The position numbers were made by a program, and so were the translations under genes. The notes beneath the pieces are model-generated. The model was not told the origin of the DNA. It worked only from the letters and a program-made list of their open reading frames with translations, and did no database searches. From NCBI GenBank assembly GCA_016892645.1, contig JAFEMX010000007.1, positions 62,001 through 126,000 of the forward strand: a stretch of DNA of 64,000 nt. Reading direction: 5' to 3'. This document shows, one piece after another, positions 35,425-42,934 of this stretch. The stretch comes from Micrococcaceae bacterium RIT 802. GTDB taxonomy: Bacteria > Actinomycetota > Actinomycetes > Actinomycetales > Micrococcaceae. Position 1 is the stretch's first letter. Every line of letters starts with the position of its first letter.

Positions 35425-35801
35425 GGCGTTGCCGTCCCGGTGCCGTGGGATTCGTGCCAGTGGTGGGCACCCAGGGCGACCTCGCGGCCGGTGGCGGCCA
35501 GGAGGGATTCTGCGGCGACCAGGATCGCCTCCAGGCCGTCGACCTCGGCCAGCGAGAACATGCTGGCCCTCCCAACTGGACGGGAGACGACGAGCCCGCA
35601 GTCGCGCAGGCAGGAAAGGTGGGCGCTGATGGTGCTCTGGGCCAGCCCCAGGTGGTCGGTGAGCTCTTTGACCTTGTGCTCGCCCGAACGCAGGTGGCGC
35701 AGGATGAGCAGACGGGTCGGGTCGGCCAGACCGTGGAACAGCGCGGCGGCGGGAGCCAGTGCGACGGTTGTTGGTTCGGCCGCCTTCGCTATCATCGTCA
35801 T
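35421..35801 (-). CDS. ArsR/SmtB family metal-responsive repressor
   Basis: A 126-aa winged-helix repressor of the ArsR/SmtB family with FHGLADPTRLLILRHLRSGE, ELTDHLGLAQSTISAHLSCL (recognition helix with a Cys) and LRDCGLVVSRPVGRASMFSL. Candidate metal ligands are the Cys of LSCLRDCG and the C-terminal His cluster GAHHWHESH, compatible with Zn, Cd or Pb sensing. It lies immediately upstream of the CDF exporter with a 4-nt overlap. The ATG at 35801 sits inside a perfect 10-6-10 inverted repeat, and a -10-like TATCAT (minus strand 35813-35808) is 6 nt upstream, so transcription and translation start together. Confidence 0.93.
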   Translation of the reverse strand: MTMIAKAAEPTTVALAPAAALFHGLADPTRLLILRHLRSGEHKVKELTDHLGLAQSTISAHLSCLRDCGLVVSRPVGRASMFSLAEVDGLEAILVAAESLLAATGREVALGAHHWHESHGTGTATP

Positions 35802-35814
35802 ATTACGATGATAG
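35789..35814. promoter_or_regulatory. ArsR operator/promoter (perfect 10-6-10 inverted repeat)
   Basis: CTATCATCGT (35789-35798) and ACGATGATAG (35805-35814) are perfect complements around CATATT. The repeat covers the -10 box and start codon of the arsR-CDF operon, the expected position for metal-relieved repression. Confidence 0.87.
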
Positions 35815-35899
35815 GTCGTTCGCGGAACGAAGGCCAGCCCATGAAGTCACACCCCACGGGCACGCGGCGTACGGAGAGCCCGCCCCGCCCCGGCGGACG

Positions 35900-36253
35900 T
35901 CAGTGCCGTTCCGAGTCCACCAGGACGGAACGGGCTGCCCGCGTTCCGGCGAGGGCACCCACGACCAATCCCACCAGCATCAGGGCGACGGATACGGCAG
36001 TGAGGAGCGATCGCGTCTGCTCCGCCGCGACGAAGAACACGGCGATGGCGCACGCCGCTCCCGCAGCGACACCGACCAGGGTGGGGACCTTCGCCGCCTG
36101 GTGCCCGATGAGCCACGTCTGCTCGTTGGCCATGATCGTGGGGGTGCGGATGCCGGCGATCGGGTTGGGGGCAATACGCCCGGAAGCGCATCCCAGCACG
36201 ACGAAGGCGATGACGACATAGGCGACCAGCAGGACGATCACGGAGACCAACAT
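35900..36253 (-). CDS. SdpI family membrane protein
   Basis: A 117-aa membrane protein with three hydrophobic segments (residues about 1-20, 55-75, 82-102). The SdpI-type signature GIRTPTIMANEQTWLIGHQA lies between the first two. In Bacillus SdpI gives immunity to the SdpC toxin, but most actinobacterial members have unknown roles and no sdp toxin gene is seen here. TAGGCT (minus strand 36266-36261) lies 7 nt before the ATG, so the mRNA is probably leaderless. Confidence 0.83.
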   Translation of the reverse strand: MLVSVIVLLVAYVVIAFVVLGCASGRIAPNPIAGIRTPTIMANEQTWLIGHQAAKVPTLVGVAAGAACAIAVFFVAAEQTRSLLTAVSVALMLVGLVVGALAGTRAARSVLVDSERH

Positions 36254-36263
36254 GGGTTCCAGC

Positions 36264-36617
36264 CTATCCAGCCGCTGCGTCGATCTCCTCCCGGCGTGCC
36301 TGCACCATGATGCGCAGGGTGTCTTCGGGCAACGGGTGGTCCGCCGAATAGTGGATGCTGCCCGTCGTCGTCTCGAAGCCGGACAGCAGGTCGTGGTGGC
36401 GGGCGATCACCTGTCCGCTGAAGGGATACATCGACAGGAACTTCTTGGCCTTCACCGTGGCCACGAGGCCCTTGCCGCGGTAGAGGAGTGCCGCCATGGC
36501 ATAGCTGGTGCCCTCCTCGGCGGCCGGAACCACGTCCCGGGCGATCGCGTAGACGCGTTCGAGCGCCAGGCGGTCATTTCCGCCGACCGTTTCCAGATAG
36601 GCCCCGACGTCACCCAT
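36264..36617 (-). CDS. DUF1801 (YdhG-like) protein
   Basis: Small soluble protein of 117 aa matching the DUF1801/YdhG family: EEGTSYAMAALLYRGKGLVA, SMYPFSGQVI, then SIHYSADHPLPEDTLRIMVQ at the C-terminus. A Bacillus member (Fra/YdhG) is proposed as an iron chaperone, but for this protein the function is open. A perfect -10-like TAGGAT (minus strand 36629-36624) lies exactly 6 nt before the ATG, so a leaderless transcript is likely. The SdpI-like gene begins 10 nt downstream but has its own -10. Confidence 0.82.
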   Translation of the reverse strand: MGDVGAYLETVGGNDRLALERVYAIARDVVPAAEEGTSYAMAALLYRGKGLVATVKAKKFLSMYPFSGQVIARHHDLLSGFETTTGSIHYSADHPLPEDTLRIMVQARREEIDAAAG

Positions 36618-36667
36618 GCGGCGATCCTACGCCGATGGCCGGTGCAGCGCATCGCGCCGCCGGGGCA

Positions 36668-37315
36668 TCAGCACCGGTCCAACAGGGCTTCCAGGGGCGG
36701 CGGAACCCGTTGCGGGTCCAGCGCGGCGGTGAGCGAGCGTGCGTAGCGTTCCTTGCGGCCGCTGATGGTGCCCAGGAAACGGCGCAGCTGGCGGTGGAGC
36801 GGCCGCCCACGCTGGTCGGGCTGGCGCTGGAAGATCCGGAACCGGCGCAGGTCGCCTTCGTCCGCCAGCACGGCCTGGACCCTGTCGACGCCCAGGGCGC
36901 GGATCAGCTCGTCTTCCAGGTCGGCGCGGCAGACGAAGAACCCGAGGCCGCACATGGCATCACGGTCCAGGTTCGGGCGCCGGCCGGCGCGTCCCACGGC
37001 CCGCTGGAAGAACCGTTCCTCGGCTTCGTCGCAGAGGCCCGCCAACGTGATGCCGAGCCCCTCGGGCCCCAGCACACGGACATGCCGGTCGGCTCCGGTG
37101 GCCCCGCCGATCGGCAGCACGCACACCCCGTCGGCGTCGAGGTCACGTCCCCGGCAGCCGGCCAGCGTCTCCAGGGCCACCCGGTCACTGGCCCCTTCGA
37201 CCAGGACCACGAGGCGTGGAGCCGGCGGTCCACTCCACCGGAGCGCAGTGGACGGGCCCTGCCTGCCGCGGGCCGCCTCGGTTGCGGCCCGGCGGAAGGC
37301 CGACATCTCTTCCAT
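36668..37315 (-). CDS. Stand-alone TOPRIM-domain protein (OLD-type)
   Basis: A 215-aa protein resembling the TOPRIM domain of OLD-family nucleases without the ABC ATPase. VVLVEGASDRVALETLA near residue 37 supplies the invariant Glu, VCVLPIGGATGADRH follows, then LAGLCDEAEE with the Asp/Glu pair, FFVCRADLEDELIRALG, and a basic C-terminal part (RQPDQRGRPLHRQLRRFLGT). Proteins of this shape are widespread in actinobacteria and unstudied. It lies about 2.2 kb beyond jetC on the opposite strand; the missing Wadjet subunit JetD also carries a TOPRIM domain, but this protein has no DUF3322-like part. The start at 37315 is tentative; ATG 37306 is an alternative. Confidence 0.8.
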   Translation of the reverse strand: MEEMSAFRRAATEAARGRQGPSTALRWSGPPAPRLVVLVEGASDRVALETLAGCRGRDLDADGVCVLPIGGATGADRHVRVLGPEGLGITLAGLCDEAEERFFQRAVGRAGRRPNLDRDAMCGLGFFVCRADLEDELIRALGVDRVQAVLADEGDLRRFRIFQRQPDQRGRPLHRQLRRFLGTISGRKERYARSLTAALDPQRVPPPLEALLDRC

Positions 37316-37363
37316 GTCGACCAGTGTCCCAGCACCCCGTCCCGGGAACTAGACTCGCTGACC

Positions 37364-38248
37364 ATGGATGTGACGCGGCAGGACCCGGGACCGGCGCTGC
37401 GCGTGGGCGCCACCGGACGGCTGGATCCGCTGATGTGCCTGGCCACGCTCGCCGCGCACGCGATCCCCGGCATCGACGAGCGGGTGGGCGATGAACACCG
37501 CAGGCCGGTCCGGCTCGATGGACGCACGGCCACCCTGGGTTTGCGGTTCACCGACGACGCGGTACTGGTCCGGGGCGTCGGAGATCCGCTCGCCGCCGAC
37601 GAGGAACCGGCGGTCGCAGCGCTGGTCTGCCGGTGGTTCGGTCTCGCCGAAGACCTCGAGCCGGTCAACGCGCACCTGTCCCGCGATCCGTTGCTGGCCC
37701 GGCTGGTGGCCCGGCGCCCGGCGCTGCGGCGCATCGGCTACCCGGATGCCTTCGAGGCCGCGGCGACCACGGTGCTCGGCCAACAGGTCTCGGTGGCGGC
37801 CATGCGGACCTTCGCCGGCCGTTTGGTGGCGCGGTGGGGCGGGACGCAGGTGTACGGGCTGCACCTGTTCCCGTCGGCGGATGTCGTCGCGCGGATCCCG
37901 GAGGACGAACTCCAGGCAGCGATCGGTTTGACCCGGGCACGGACCCGAACCCTGCTGGCCGTGGCGGGAGCGTTCGTCGCGGCCGGTTCCGGGGCGGCGG
38001 CCGACGGCACCTTCCCGTTGACCCGCGGTCAACTGCTGGCGTTGCCGGGCATCGGCCCGTGGAGCGCCGACTACCTGGCGGTCCGGGCCCGCCTGGAACC
38101 GGACGCGTTCACTCCCGGGGACCTGGTGCTGCGCCGTGCCCTGGGGCGGATCAGCGCCCCGGAGGCCGAAGCCCGCGCCGAGGCGTGGCGCCCTTACCGG
38201 GCGCATGCACTGTTCCACCTGTGGACCGGGGAAGCGTACGCGAAGTAG
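37364..38248 (+). CDS. alkA: AlkA-type DNA-3-methyladenine glycosylase
   Basis: A 294-aa base-excision-repair glycosylase. Residues about 1-100 form the AlkA N-terminal beta domain (VRLDGRTATLGLRFTDDAVL). The HhH-GPD core includes RIGYPDAFEAAATTVLGQQV, the hairpin LLALPGIGPWSADYLAVRAR near residue 225, and the catalytic Asp in FTPGDLVLRRALG. It should remove 3-methyladenine and related alkylated bases. No Ada regulator is fused or nearby. TAGACT (37350-37355) lies 8 nt before the ATG. It is divergent from the TOPRIM gene, 48 nt apart, so the two may share a control region. Confidence 0.92.
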   Translation: MDVTRQDPGPALRVGATGRLDPLMCLATLAAHAIPGIDERVGDEHRRPVRLDGRTATLGLRFTDDAVLVRGVGDPLAADEEPAVAALVCRWFGLAEDLEPVNAHLSRDPLLARLVARRPALRRIGYPDAFEAAATTVLGQQVSVAAMRTFAGRLVARWGGTQVYGLHLFPSADVVARIPEDELQAAIGLTRARTRTLLAVAGAFVAAGSGAAADGTFPLTRGQLLALPGIGPWSADYLAVRARLEPDAFTPGDLVLRRALGRISAPEAEARAEAWRPYRAHALFHLWTGEAYAK

Positions 38249-38301
38249 CGGCCGCCGTCGTGCAGGATCCTGCGCCGGGACGATGCCCGGCACCGCAGGC
38301 C

Positions 38302-39168
38302 TCAGCCGCGGACCGCGGCCTGGACGCCGGGTTCGTCGGGGAAGATCTGCCCGATCGGTTCGCGCTTCTCGGCCTGGAACGTCTCCTCGGCCCGGCCGAA
38401 CGCCCAGTAGGCGGAGAGCGAGAGCGCCTTGCGGTCCACGCCCTTCTCGTCGGCGAGGTAGCGGCGCAGCGCCTTGACCATCTCGCGCTCACCGTGGGCG
38501 AAGACCTGCACGTCCCCGTCGTGCCAGGTCCCGGCCATCACGGCCGCGGCGAGCCTGGTGCTCTCCGGGGTGAACGGGCCGCCGCGGTGCAACCAGTGCA
38601 CGTTCATGCCCTTGGGGGCCTTGAACTTGATCTCGTCCTTCTCCTCGGCGACCTCGACGTAGACCTCCCCGACGGCGGAGCGGTCCATCGCCTCCAGCGC
38701 CGCGGCGATGGCCGGCAGCGCGGATTCGTCGCCGGCGAGCAGGTGCCAGCCGGCATCCGGCGACGGGAGGTACATCCCGCCGGGGCCGGAGAAGCAGACC
38801 AGGTCGCCGGGTTTGGCGTGGTTCGCCCACGGTCCGGCGATGCCGTCCTCGCCGTGCACGACGAAGTCGATCTGCAGGGTCCGGGCCGCCTCGTTGACGC
38901 TGCGCACGGTGTAGGTGCGCCGCACCGGCATGCGCTCGGGCGGCAGCACGGTGCGCAGTTCGTCCAGGTCGTAGGGCGGGGTCAGGCCCAGGGCGGGGTC
39001 GGCGAAGAGCAGCTTGACGTACTTGTCGGTGGCGTCCTTGTTGCGGAAGGCGGCGAAGCCCTCCCCGCCCAGGGTCAGGCGGACCATGTGCTTGCCGATC
39101 TTACGCCGGGTCACCACCTCCAGCACCACCAGCGGGCGCGGCGGCCGGGCAGCTGCGGGGACGGTCAT
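38302..39168 (-). CDS. Siderophore-interacting flavoprotein (ViuB/SIP-type ferric reductase)
   Basis: A 288-aa SIP-family protein that releases iron from imported ferric siderophores using NAD(P)H and flavin. The FAD part has the typical RRTYTVRS with an adjacent FVVHGEDGIAGPWANHAKPG and VCFSGPGGMYLPSPDAGWHL. The C-terminal SIP domain includes LAGDESALPAIAAALEAM, VQVFAHGEREMVKALRRYLA and SAYWAFGRAEETFQAEKREP. It is unlinked to the siderophore ABC genes at the left end but should work with them. No convincing iron box is seen upstream. ATG 39168 is preceded by GAAGGAG at slightly long spacing. Confidence 0.92.
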   Translation of the reverse strand: MTVPAAARPPRPLVVLEVVTRRKIGKHMVRLTLGGEGFAAFRNKDATDKYVKLLFADPALGLTPPYDLDELRTVLPPERMPVRRTYTVRSVNEAARTLQIDFVVHGEDGIAGPWANHAKPGDLVCFSGPGGMYLPSPDAGWHLLAGDESALPAIAAALEAMDRSAVGEVYVEVAEEKDEIKFKAPKGMNVHWLHRGGPFTPESTRLAAAVMAGTWHDGDVQVFAHGEREMVKALRRYLADEKGVDRKALSLSAYWAFGRAEETFQAEKREPIGQIFPDEPGVQAAVRG

Positions 39169-39439
39169 TCGCGGATCACTCCTTCGGGCGCCGGGCACGA
39201 CCCGGCAAAAGTCTTTCCCCCATCCCATCCCACGCGGACGGCCAACGCAAACCGGCTTCGCCACGGGCGAAGAAGTTACACCGCGGGCCGGATCCGCTAG
39301 GCTGGTGGCAGCTTCACGAGCTGCGGCCACGCACGGGCTCCGACCCGGCCGCACACCAACCCCATGCTTCACGGGTGGTTCGGATGACGAAGCGGTCCGG
39401 CGCGCACGGTGTCGGGCAAGAGCACGCGAAAGGCACCCG

Positions 39440-39913
39440 ATGGGCCACCTGTCCCGCACCCGCAGCGAATCCGCTTGTTGTTCCGCCACGCCCGGGCACC
39501 TGCCGCCGACACCCGGAATCAGTCCCGGGCTGCTCGCCGACGCCGCCGGCTGGGTCCCCGTCACCGTCTTCGTCGACCTGCCGGCCCAGGCGCTCACCAT
39601 GGCCTGCCCGTCCGGGGCGCGCTGGCGCGGCCACCACCACGGCGTCGGCGAATTCGCGGCAACGTTGCGGTGCTCCCCGCCCGCACCGGCACCGGGGCAC
39701 GACGACGGCATCGGGGTGCCGCTGGTGGGCTCGGCGATGTGCCACTGGCATCCGGGCGCCGGCGTCCTGGGCCTGCCGGCCGATCCGCACATCAGCGCCG
39801 GACGCGCCTACGTGCAGCTGGCCCCCGGTCCGCTGGAGCCGTGCCGGCTGGAGCATGATGCCGAGCTGGCTGCCGCGTTTGCCGCGGTCACCGGAAGACC
39901 GGTTCGCCGGTGA
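39440..39913 (+). CDS. Hypothetical protein
   Basis: A 157-aa frame with no recognised family. It starts at ATG 39440 after AAAGG (39429-39433). It has a Pro/Gly/Ala-rich composition, the segments AGWVPVTVFVDLPAQALTMA and VQLAPGPLEPCRLEHDAELA, several His and Cys residues, no signal peptide and no clear membrane helix. Coding quality is supported by an uninterrupted frame and plausible residue mix after 39530, but the first 40 residues are less convincing. Its 3' end overlaps the convergent thioesterase stop by 26 nt. A -10-like TAGGCT lies at 39298-39303. It divides from the siderophore reductase by a 271-nt gap in which nothing else is seen. Confidence 0.5.
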   Translation: MGHLSRTRSESACCSATPGHLPPTPGISPGLLADAAGWVPVTVFVDLPAQALTMACPSGARWRGHHHGVGEFAATLRCSPPAPAPGHDDGIGVPLVGSAMCHWHPGAGVLGLPADPHISAGRAYVQLAPGPLEPCRLEHDAELAAAFAAVTGRPVRR

Positions 39914-40352
39914 ACTCCTCGAGCTTGGCGCGTTCCTCCGGTGGCAGGCGCAGCAGCCGCTGGTTCCCGACGGAGAAGAACGCCAGGGTCGTGCTCGCGC
40001 GCACGCACAGGCCGCCGTCGACCGGGTCGTGGAATTCGTAGCAGACGTCGAAGCTGGCCGCCTTGACGCCCGAGAGCCAGATGTCGACCTGGGCCGGCAC
40101 ATTGCGGTAGTCCAGCGGGGAGACGTAGCGCACCCGGTGCTCGACGACGAGGATCTGGGTGTTGGCCGGGACGGCGGAGAACAGGTCGACCATCGGCTCG
40201 TTGCCGGGTTTGCCGGTGCCGCCCGGGACGCCGAAGCCGGCGATGCGCGCCTCTTCCATCATGCGCACCAGGTTCACGTTGTTGATGTGGCCGTAGGCGT
40301 CCATGTCGCCCCAGCGCATGGGGACCGCGACGCGCAGCTTGCGCCCGCTCAT
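39888..40352 (-). CDS. Acyl-CoA thioesterase (4HBT hotdog fold)
   Basis: A 154-aa hotdog-fold thioesterase. It has the 4-hydroxybenzoyl-CoA-thioesterase-type active-site segment VPMRWGDMDAYGHINNVNLV with the Asp at the expected place, followed by EHRVRYVSPLDYRNVPAQVD and a C-terminal ASTTLAFFSVGNQRLLRLPP. It should hydrolyse acyl-CoA, length preference unknown. The ATG overlaps the stop of the upstream phosphatase gene (ATGA), so the two are co-translated. Confidence 0.9.
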   Translation of the reverse strand: MSGRKLRVAVPMRWGDMDAYGHINNVNLVRMMEEARIAGFGVPGGTGKPGNEPMVDLFSAVPANTQILVVEHRVRYVSPLDYRNVPAQVDIWLSGVKAASFDVCYEFHDPVDGGLCVRASTTLAFFSVGNQRLLRLPPEERAKLEEFTGEPVFR

Positions 40353-41518
40353 GCGTCCTCCCCCGGCGCCTCGTCCCGCGGCTTGCCGTCCGGCCACTGC
40401 TGGCGGAGGCGGCGGCGCTCCTGGTGGTCGACGTGCTGGTCCTCGTCGGAGACGATCCCCAGGCGTTCGAGTTCGGTGAGGATGCGGGCCCCGTCGGGGG
40501 CGTAGATCCACTCGACGCCGGGCGTCGAGTTCACGGTCCGCTGGGAGCGGCCGCCGGCCAGGACCGCCTCGGAGGGGGTCAGCTGGCGGATGACGATCGC
40601 CTTGACGTTCTGCGGGTAGCGCTGGGCGAAACCGGCATAGATCTCCGGGTCGTGCTGGCCGTCATCGCCGACCAGCAGCCACTTCATCTGCGGGAACTCG
40701 GCGGCCAGCCGGCGCAGCTGGTCGACCTTGTGCTGGGAGCCGGAGCGGAACCAGCGCCCGCTGGCCGAGCCGGTCTCGATGGGTCCCCAGTCGGTGAGCA
40801 GCAGGGGGCCCTCGGGGTAGAGGTTGCGGGCGAGGAACCGGCTCAGCGTGGGGGCCACGTTCCAGGCGCCGGTGGAGAGGTAGAGCACCGGGGCGCCGGG
40901 TCGCCCGCGCAGCACGCGTTCCATCATGACGGCCATGCCGGGGGTGGCCACGCGGGCGTGCTCGTCCAGCACGAACGAGTTCCAGGCGGCCAGCAGGGGG
41001 CGCGGGAGCGCGGTGACCACGACGGTGTCGTCGACGTCGGAGATCAGCCCGAACTCGCAGGATCCGTCCACGACGAAGATGCGGGCGGTGACCTCGGCGG
41101 ACTCCTCGGTGGACAGGATGACGGTATGCCAGCCGGGCCCCAGCGTGGTCTCGATGTGGGCGTCGAGCACGCCGCCACGGTCGGCACGGACGGTGTGCCG
41201 GGACCCGGCGATGGTCACGGTGACGTCGGCAAAGGCGATGGGCGGGGAGATGAAGTTGCGCCAGCCCCGCACGCTGTCGGCCACGACCTTCGAGCGCGGG
41301 ACGCCGTTGCGGAACGTGTGCGGCGGCGCCACGACGATCCGGGCCAGGATGCGCACCCAGCCGGCTCCCCCATCTGCGGACAGGCCATACCCGCGGAAGG
41401 GCAGGACCGTCGGGACCATTCCGCGCTCACGGCCGTTGGCCTCGCGGAAGGCATGCCAGGAGTCCTCGAGCCTGACCCCCAGATGCTGCCGCAACGATGA
41501 TGGTTTGCGTGGTGACAT
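40349..41518 (-). CDS. APP1-type (DUF2183) phosphatidate phosphatase-like protein
   Basis: A 389-aa protein with a beta-rich N-terminal part (VTVTIAGSRHTVRADRGGVL; TLGPGWHTVILSTEESAEVT) and a C-terminal HAD-like APP1 domain. The nucleophile motif is LISDVDDTVVVTALPR, then VLYLSTGAWNVAPTLSRFLA, and the acidic motif WLLVGDDGQHDPEIYAGFAQ. Yeast App1 dephosphorylates phosphatidate, and a lipid-phosphatase role is inferred from that. It has no signal peptide. An AAGACT box on the minus strand ends 6 nt before the ATG, possibly a leaderless promoter. It heads a two-gene unit with the thioesterase. Confidence 0.88.
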   Translation of the reverse strand: MSPRKPSSLRQHLGVRLEDSWHAFREANGRERGMVPTVLPFRGYGLSADGGAGWVRILARIVVAPPHTFRNGVPRSKVVADSVRGWRNFISPPIAFADVTVTIAGSRHTVRADRGGVLDAHIETTLGPGWHTVILSTEESAEVTARIFVVDGSCEFGLISDVDDTVVVTALPRPLLAAWNSFVLDEHARVATPGMAVMMERVLRGRPGAPVLYLSTGAWNVAPTLSRFLARNLYPEGPLLLTDWGPIETGSASGRWFRSGSQHKVDQLRRLAAEFPQMKWLLVGDDGQHDPEIYAGFAQRYPQNVKAIVIRQLTPSEAVLAGGRSQRTVNSTPGVEWIYAPDGARILTELERLGIVSDEDQHVDHQERRRLRQQWPDGKPRDEAPGEDA

Positions 41519-41573
41519 GGCGCCAGTCTTTCACGCCCCCTCCGCACGCCGCGACCGGCCACCCCTTGTCGTT

Positions 41574-41591
41574 TTCTACACTCCGTAGAAT
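41574..41591 (+). promoter_or_regulatory. Promoter with inverted repeat before the split-barrel gene
   Basis: TTCTAC (41574-41579) / GTAGAA (41585-41590) is a perfect 6-5-6 inverted repeat overlapping the -10-like TAGAAT (41586-41591). The ATG at 41601 is 9 nt downstream, so the leader would be absent or 1-3 nt long. Confidence 0.55.
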
Positions 41592-41600
41592 ACTTGGGCC

Positions 41601-42041
41601 ATGATGTACTCACACGCAGACAACGAACCGGTCCTGGTGCTCGACGACGAGCAGTGCTGGACCCTGTTGGGGCACAGCCGGCACGGGCGGATCGCCACGG
41701 CCTTCGAGGGCCGGCCGGAGATCACCCCCGTCAACCACGGGGCCGCGAACGGCCGCCTGTACCTGCGCTCCGCCGCCGGATCCAAGCTGGCCGGCCTGAC
41801 GGTGAACCCGCAGGTGGCCTTCGAGTCCGACGGCATCCTCAGCGACGAGGCCTGGTCCGTCGTCGTGCGGGGCACGGCGCGGGTGCTGGAGACGGACGCG
41901 GACATCGAGGCGGCACGGGCTTCGGGCGTGGACCCCTGGGTCCAGACGCTGAAGGACTTCTGGGTGGAGATCACCCCGACGTCGGTCTCCGGCCGCCACT
42001 TCGCCCTGGGCCGCCAGCCCGAGCAGCTCGACGAGCATTAG
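41601..42041 (+). CDS. Pyridoxamine 5'-phosphate oxidase-like flavin split-barrel protein
   Basis: A 146-aa protein of the PPOX/flavin split-barrel class (Pyridox_ox_2-like). LDDEQCWTLLGHSRHGRIAT at the start, PEITPVNHGAANGRLYLRSA and SVVVRGTARVLETDADIEAA match the family's barrel strands. Actinobacterial relatives bind FMN or F420, and some bind heme, so the substrate is not predictable. There is no strong ribosome-binding site; the promoter box is 9 nt upstream. The inositol monophosphatase gene follows after 19 nt but has its own -10-like TAGGCT. Confidence 0.87.
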   Translation: MMYSHADNEPVLVLDDEQCWTLLGHSRHGRIATAFEGRPEITPVNHGAANGRLYLRSAAGSKLAGLTVNPQVAFESDGILSDEAWSVVVRGTARVLETDADIEAARASGVDPWVQTLKDFWVEITPTSVSGRHFALGRQPEQLDEH

Positions 42042-42060
42042 GGGCGGCTAGGCTGGCGGG

Positions 42061-42912
42061 GTGGATACCGCAGAGAACACGCCCCAGCTGGCCGAACAGC
42101 TCCGCTCGATCGCCGAGGAAGCGGCCCGCGGCGTCGGGCCGATGCTCCGCATCGCCTTCCGTGCCGGCGCCGAGGCCACCGAGAAGAAGAACGCGCACGA
42201 CCTGGTCACCGAGTTCGACCGGGCCAGCGAGGCCGCCCTCGCCGAGCACCTCTTCGCCGCCTGCCCCGACAGCAGGATCCTCGGCGAGGAAGGCGGACAC
42301 CAGGGCGCCGGGCGCATCGAGTGGATCGTGGACCCGATCGACGGGACCAGCAACTTCGCCCACGGCGTCGCGTTCTTCTGCGTGTCCATCGCCGCGGCGT
42401 TGGACGGCGAGCTGTTGGCAGGCGTCGTCTACGACCCGATCGCCGAGCTGATGTTCTCGGCCAACGCCGAGGGCGCCTGGCTCAACGGCGAGCCGCTGTC
42501 ACCCCCGTCGCGCACTGACGAGACCCGTTCCTCCCTGATGACCGACTACCCCTCGGCGGAGGCCATCGCGCTCGACGGCCGGGCCGCCGTCGAGGCCTTC
42601 GGCACGCTGGTCACCCGCTACGCCACCGTCCGCCGCACGGTCAGCGGGGCGCTGGCCCTGGCTCACGTGGCGGCGGGGTGGACCGATGTCACCTTCGGCT
42701 TCGACACCAACCCGTGGGACGTCGCCGCAGGGATCCTGCTCGTGCGCCGCTCCGGCGGCACGTACGTCCCCTACCGGTACGACGACGAGGACCGGCCCGT
42801 CCACGAGGCCCCCGTCTACCTCGCGGTGGGCCCGGGCGGGGCGGCGGAGACGAGCACCCGCATCGTCGAGGAGCGGCTGGCCGCGCGGCGGGCCGTCGGC
42901 CACCGCAAGTAG
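42061..42912 (+). CDS. Inositol monophosphatase family protein
   Basis: A 283-aa Mg-dependent phosphatase of the IMPase superfamily. The metal-binding motifs are complete: the first acidic motif ILGEEGG, then WIVDPIDGTSNFAHG, and the C-terminal FDTNPWDVAAGILLVRRSGG. The substrate may be inositol-1-phosphate, histidinol phosphate or PAP; sequence alone does not decide. GTG start at 42061 lies 6 nt after the -10-like TAGGCT (42049-42054), so a leaderless mRNA is likely, although GGCGGG just upstream could act as a weak ribosome-binding site. Confidence 0.91.
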   Translation: MDTAENTPQLAEQLRSIAEEAARGVGPMLRIAFRAGAEATEKKNAHDLVTEFDRASEAALAEHLFAACPDSRILGEEGGHQGAGRIEWIVDPIDGTSNFAHGVAFFCVSIAAALDGELLAGVVYDPIAELMFSANAEGAWLNGEPLSPPSRTDETRSSLMTDYPSAEAIALDGRAAVEAFGTLVTRYATVRRTVSGALALAHVAAGWTDVTFGFDTNPWDVAAGILLVRRSGGTYVPYRYDDEDRPVHEAPVYLAVGPGGAAETSTRIVEERLAARRAVGHRK

Positions 42913-42934
42913 GCCCGCCCGGCGGTCCGGTCGG

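Noticed and set aside
36668-37315. Calling the TOPRIM protein JetD
   Set aside because: It is half the size of JetD, lacks a DUF3322-like N-terminal part, is on the opposite strand and resembles OLD-type TOPRIM proteins.
39014-39439. Upstream in-frame extension of the 39440-39913 hypothetical protein
   Set aside because: The extension lies opposite the siderophore-reductase gene and reads as Arg/Pro/Ser-rich shadow sequence; ATG 39440 has a ribosome-binding site.
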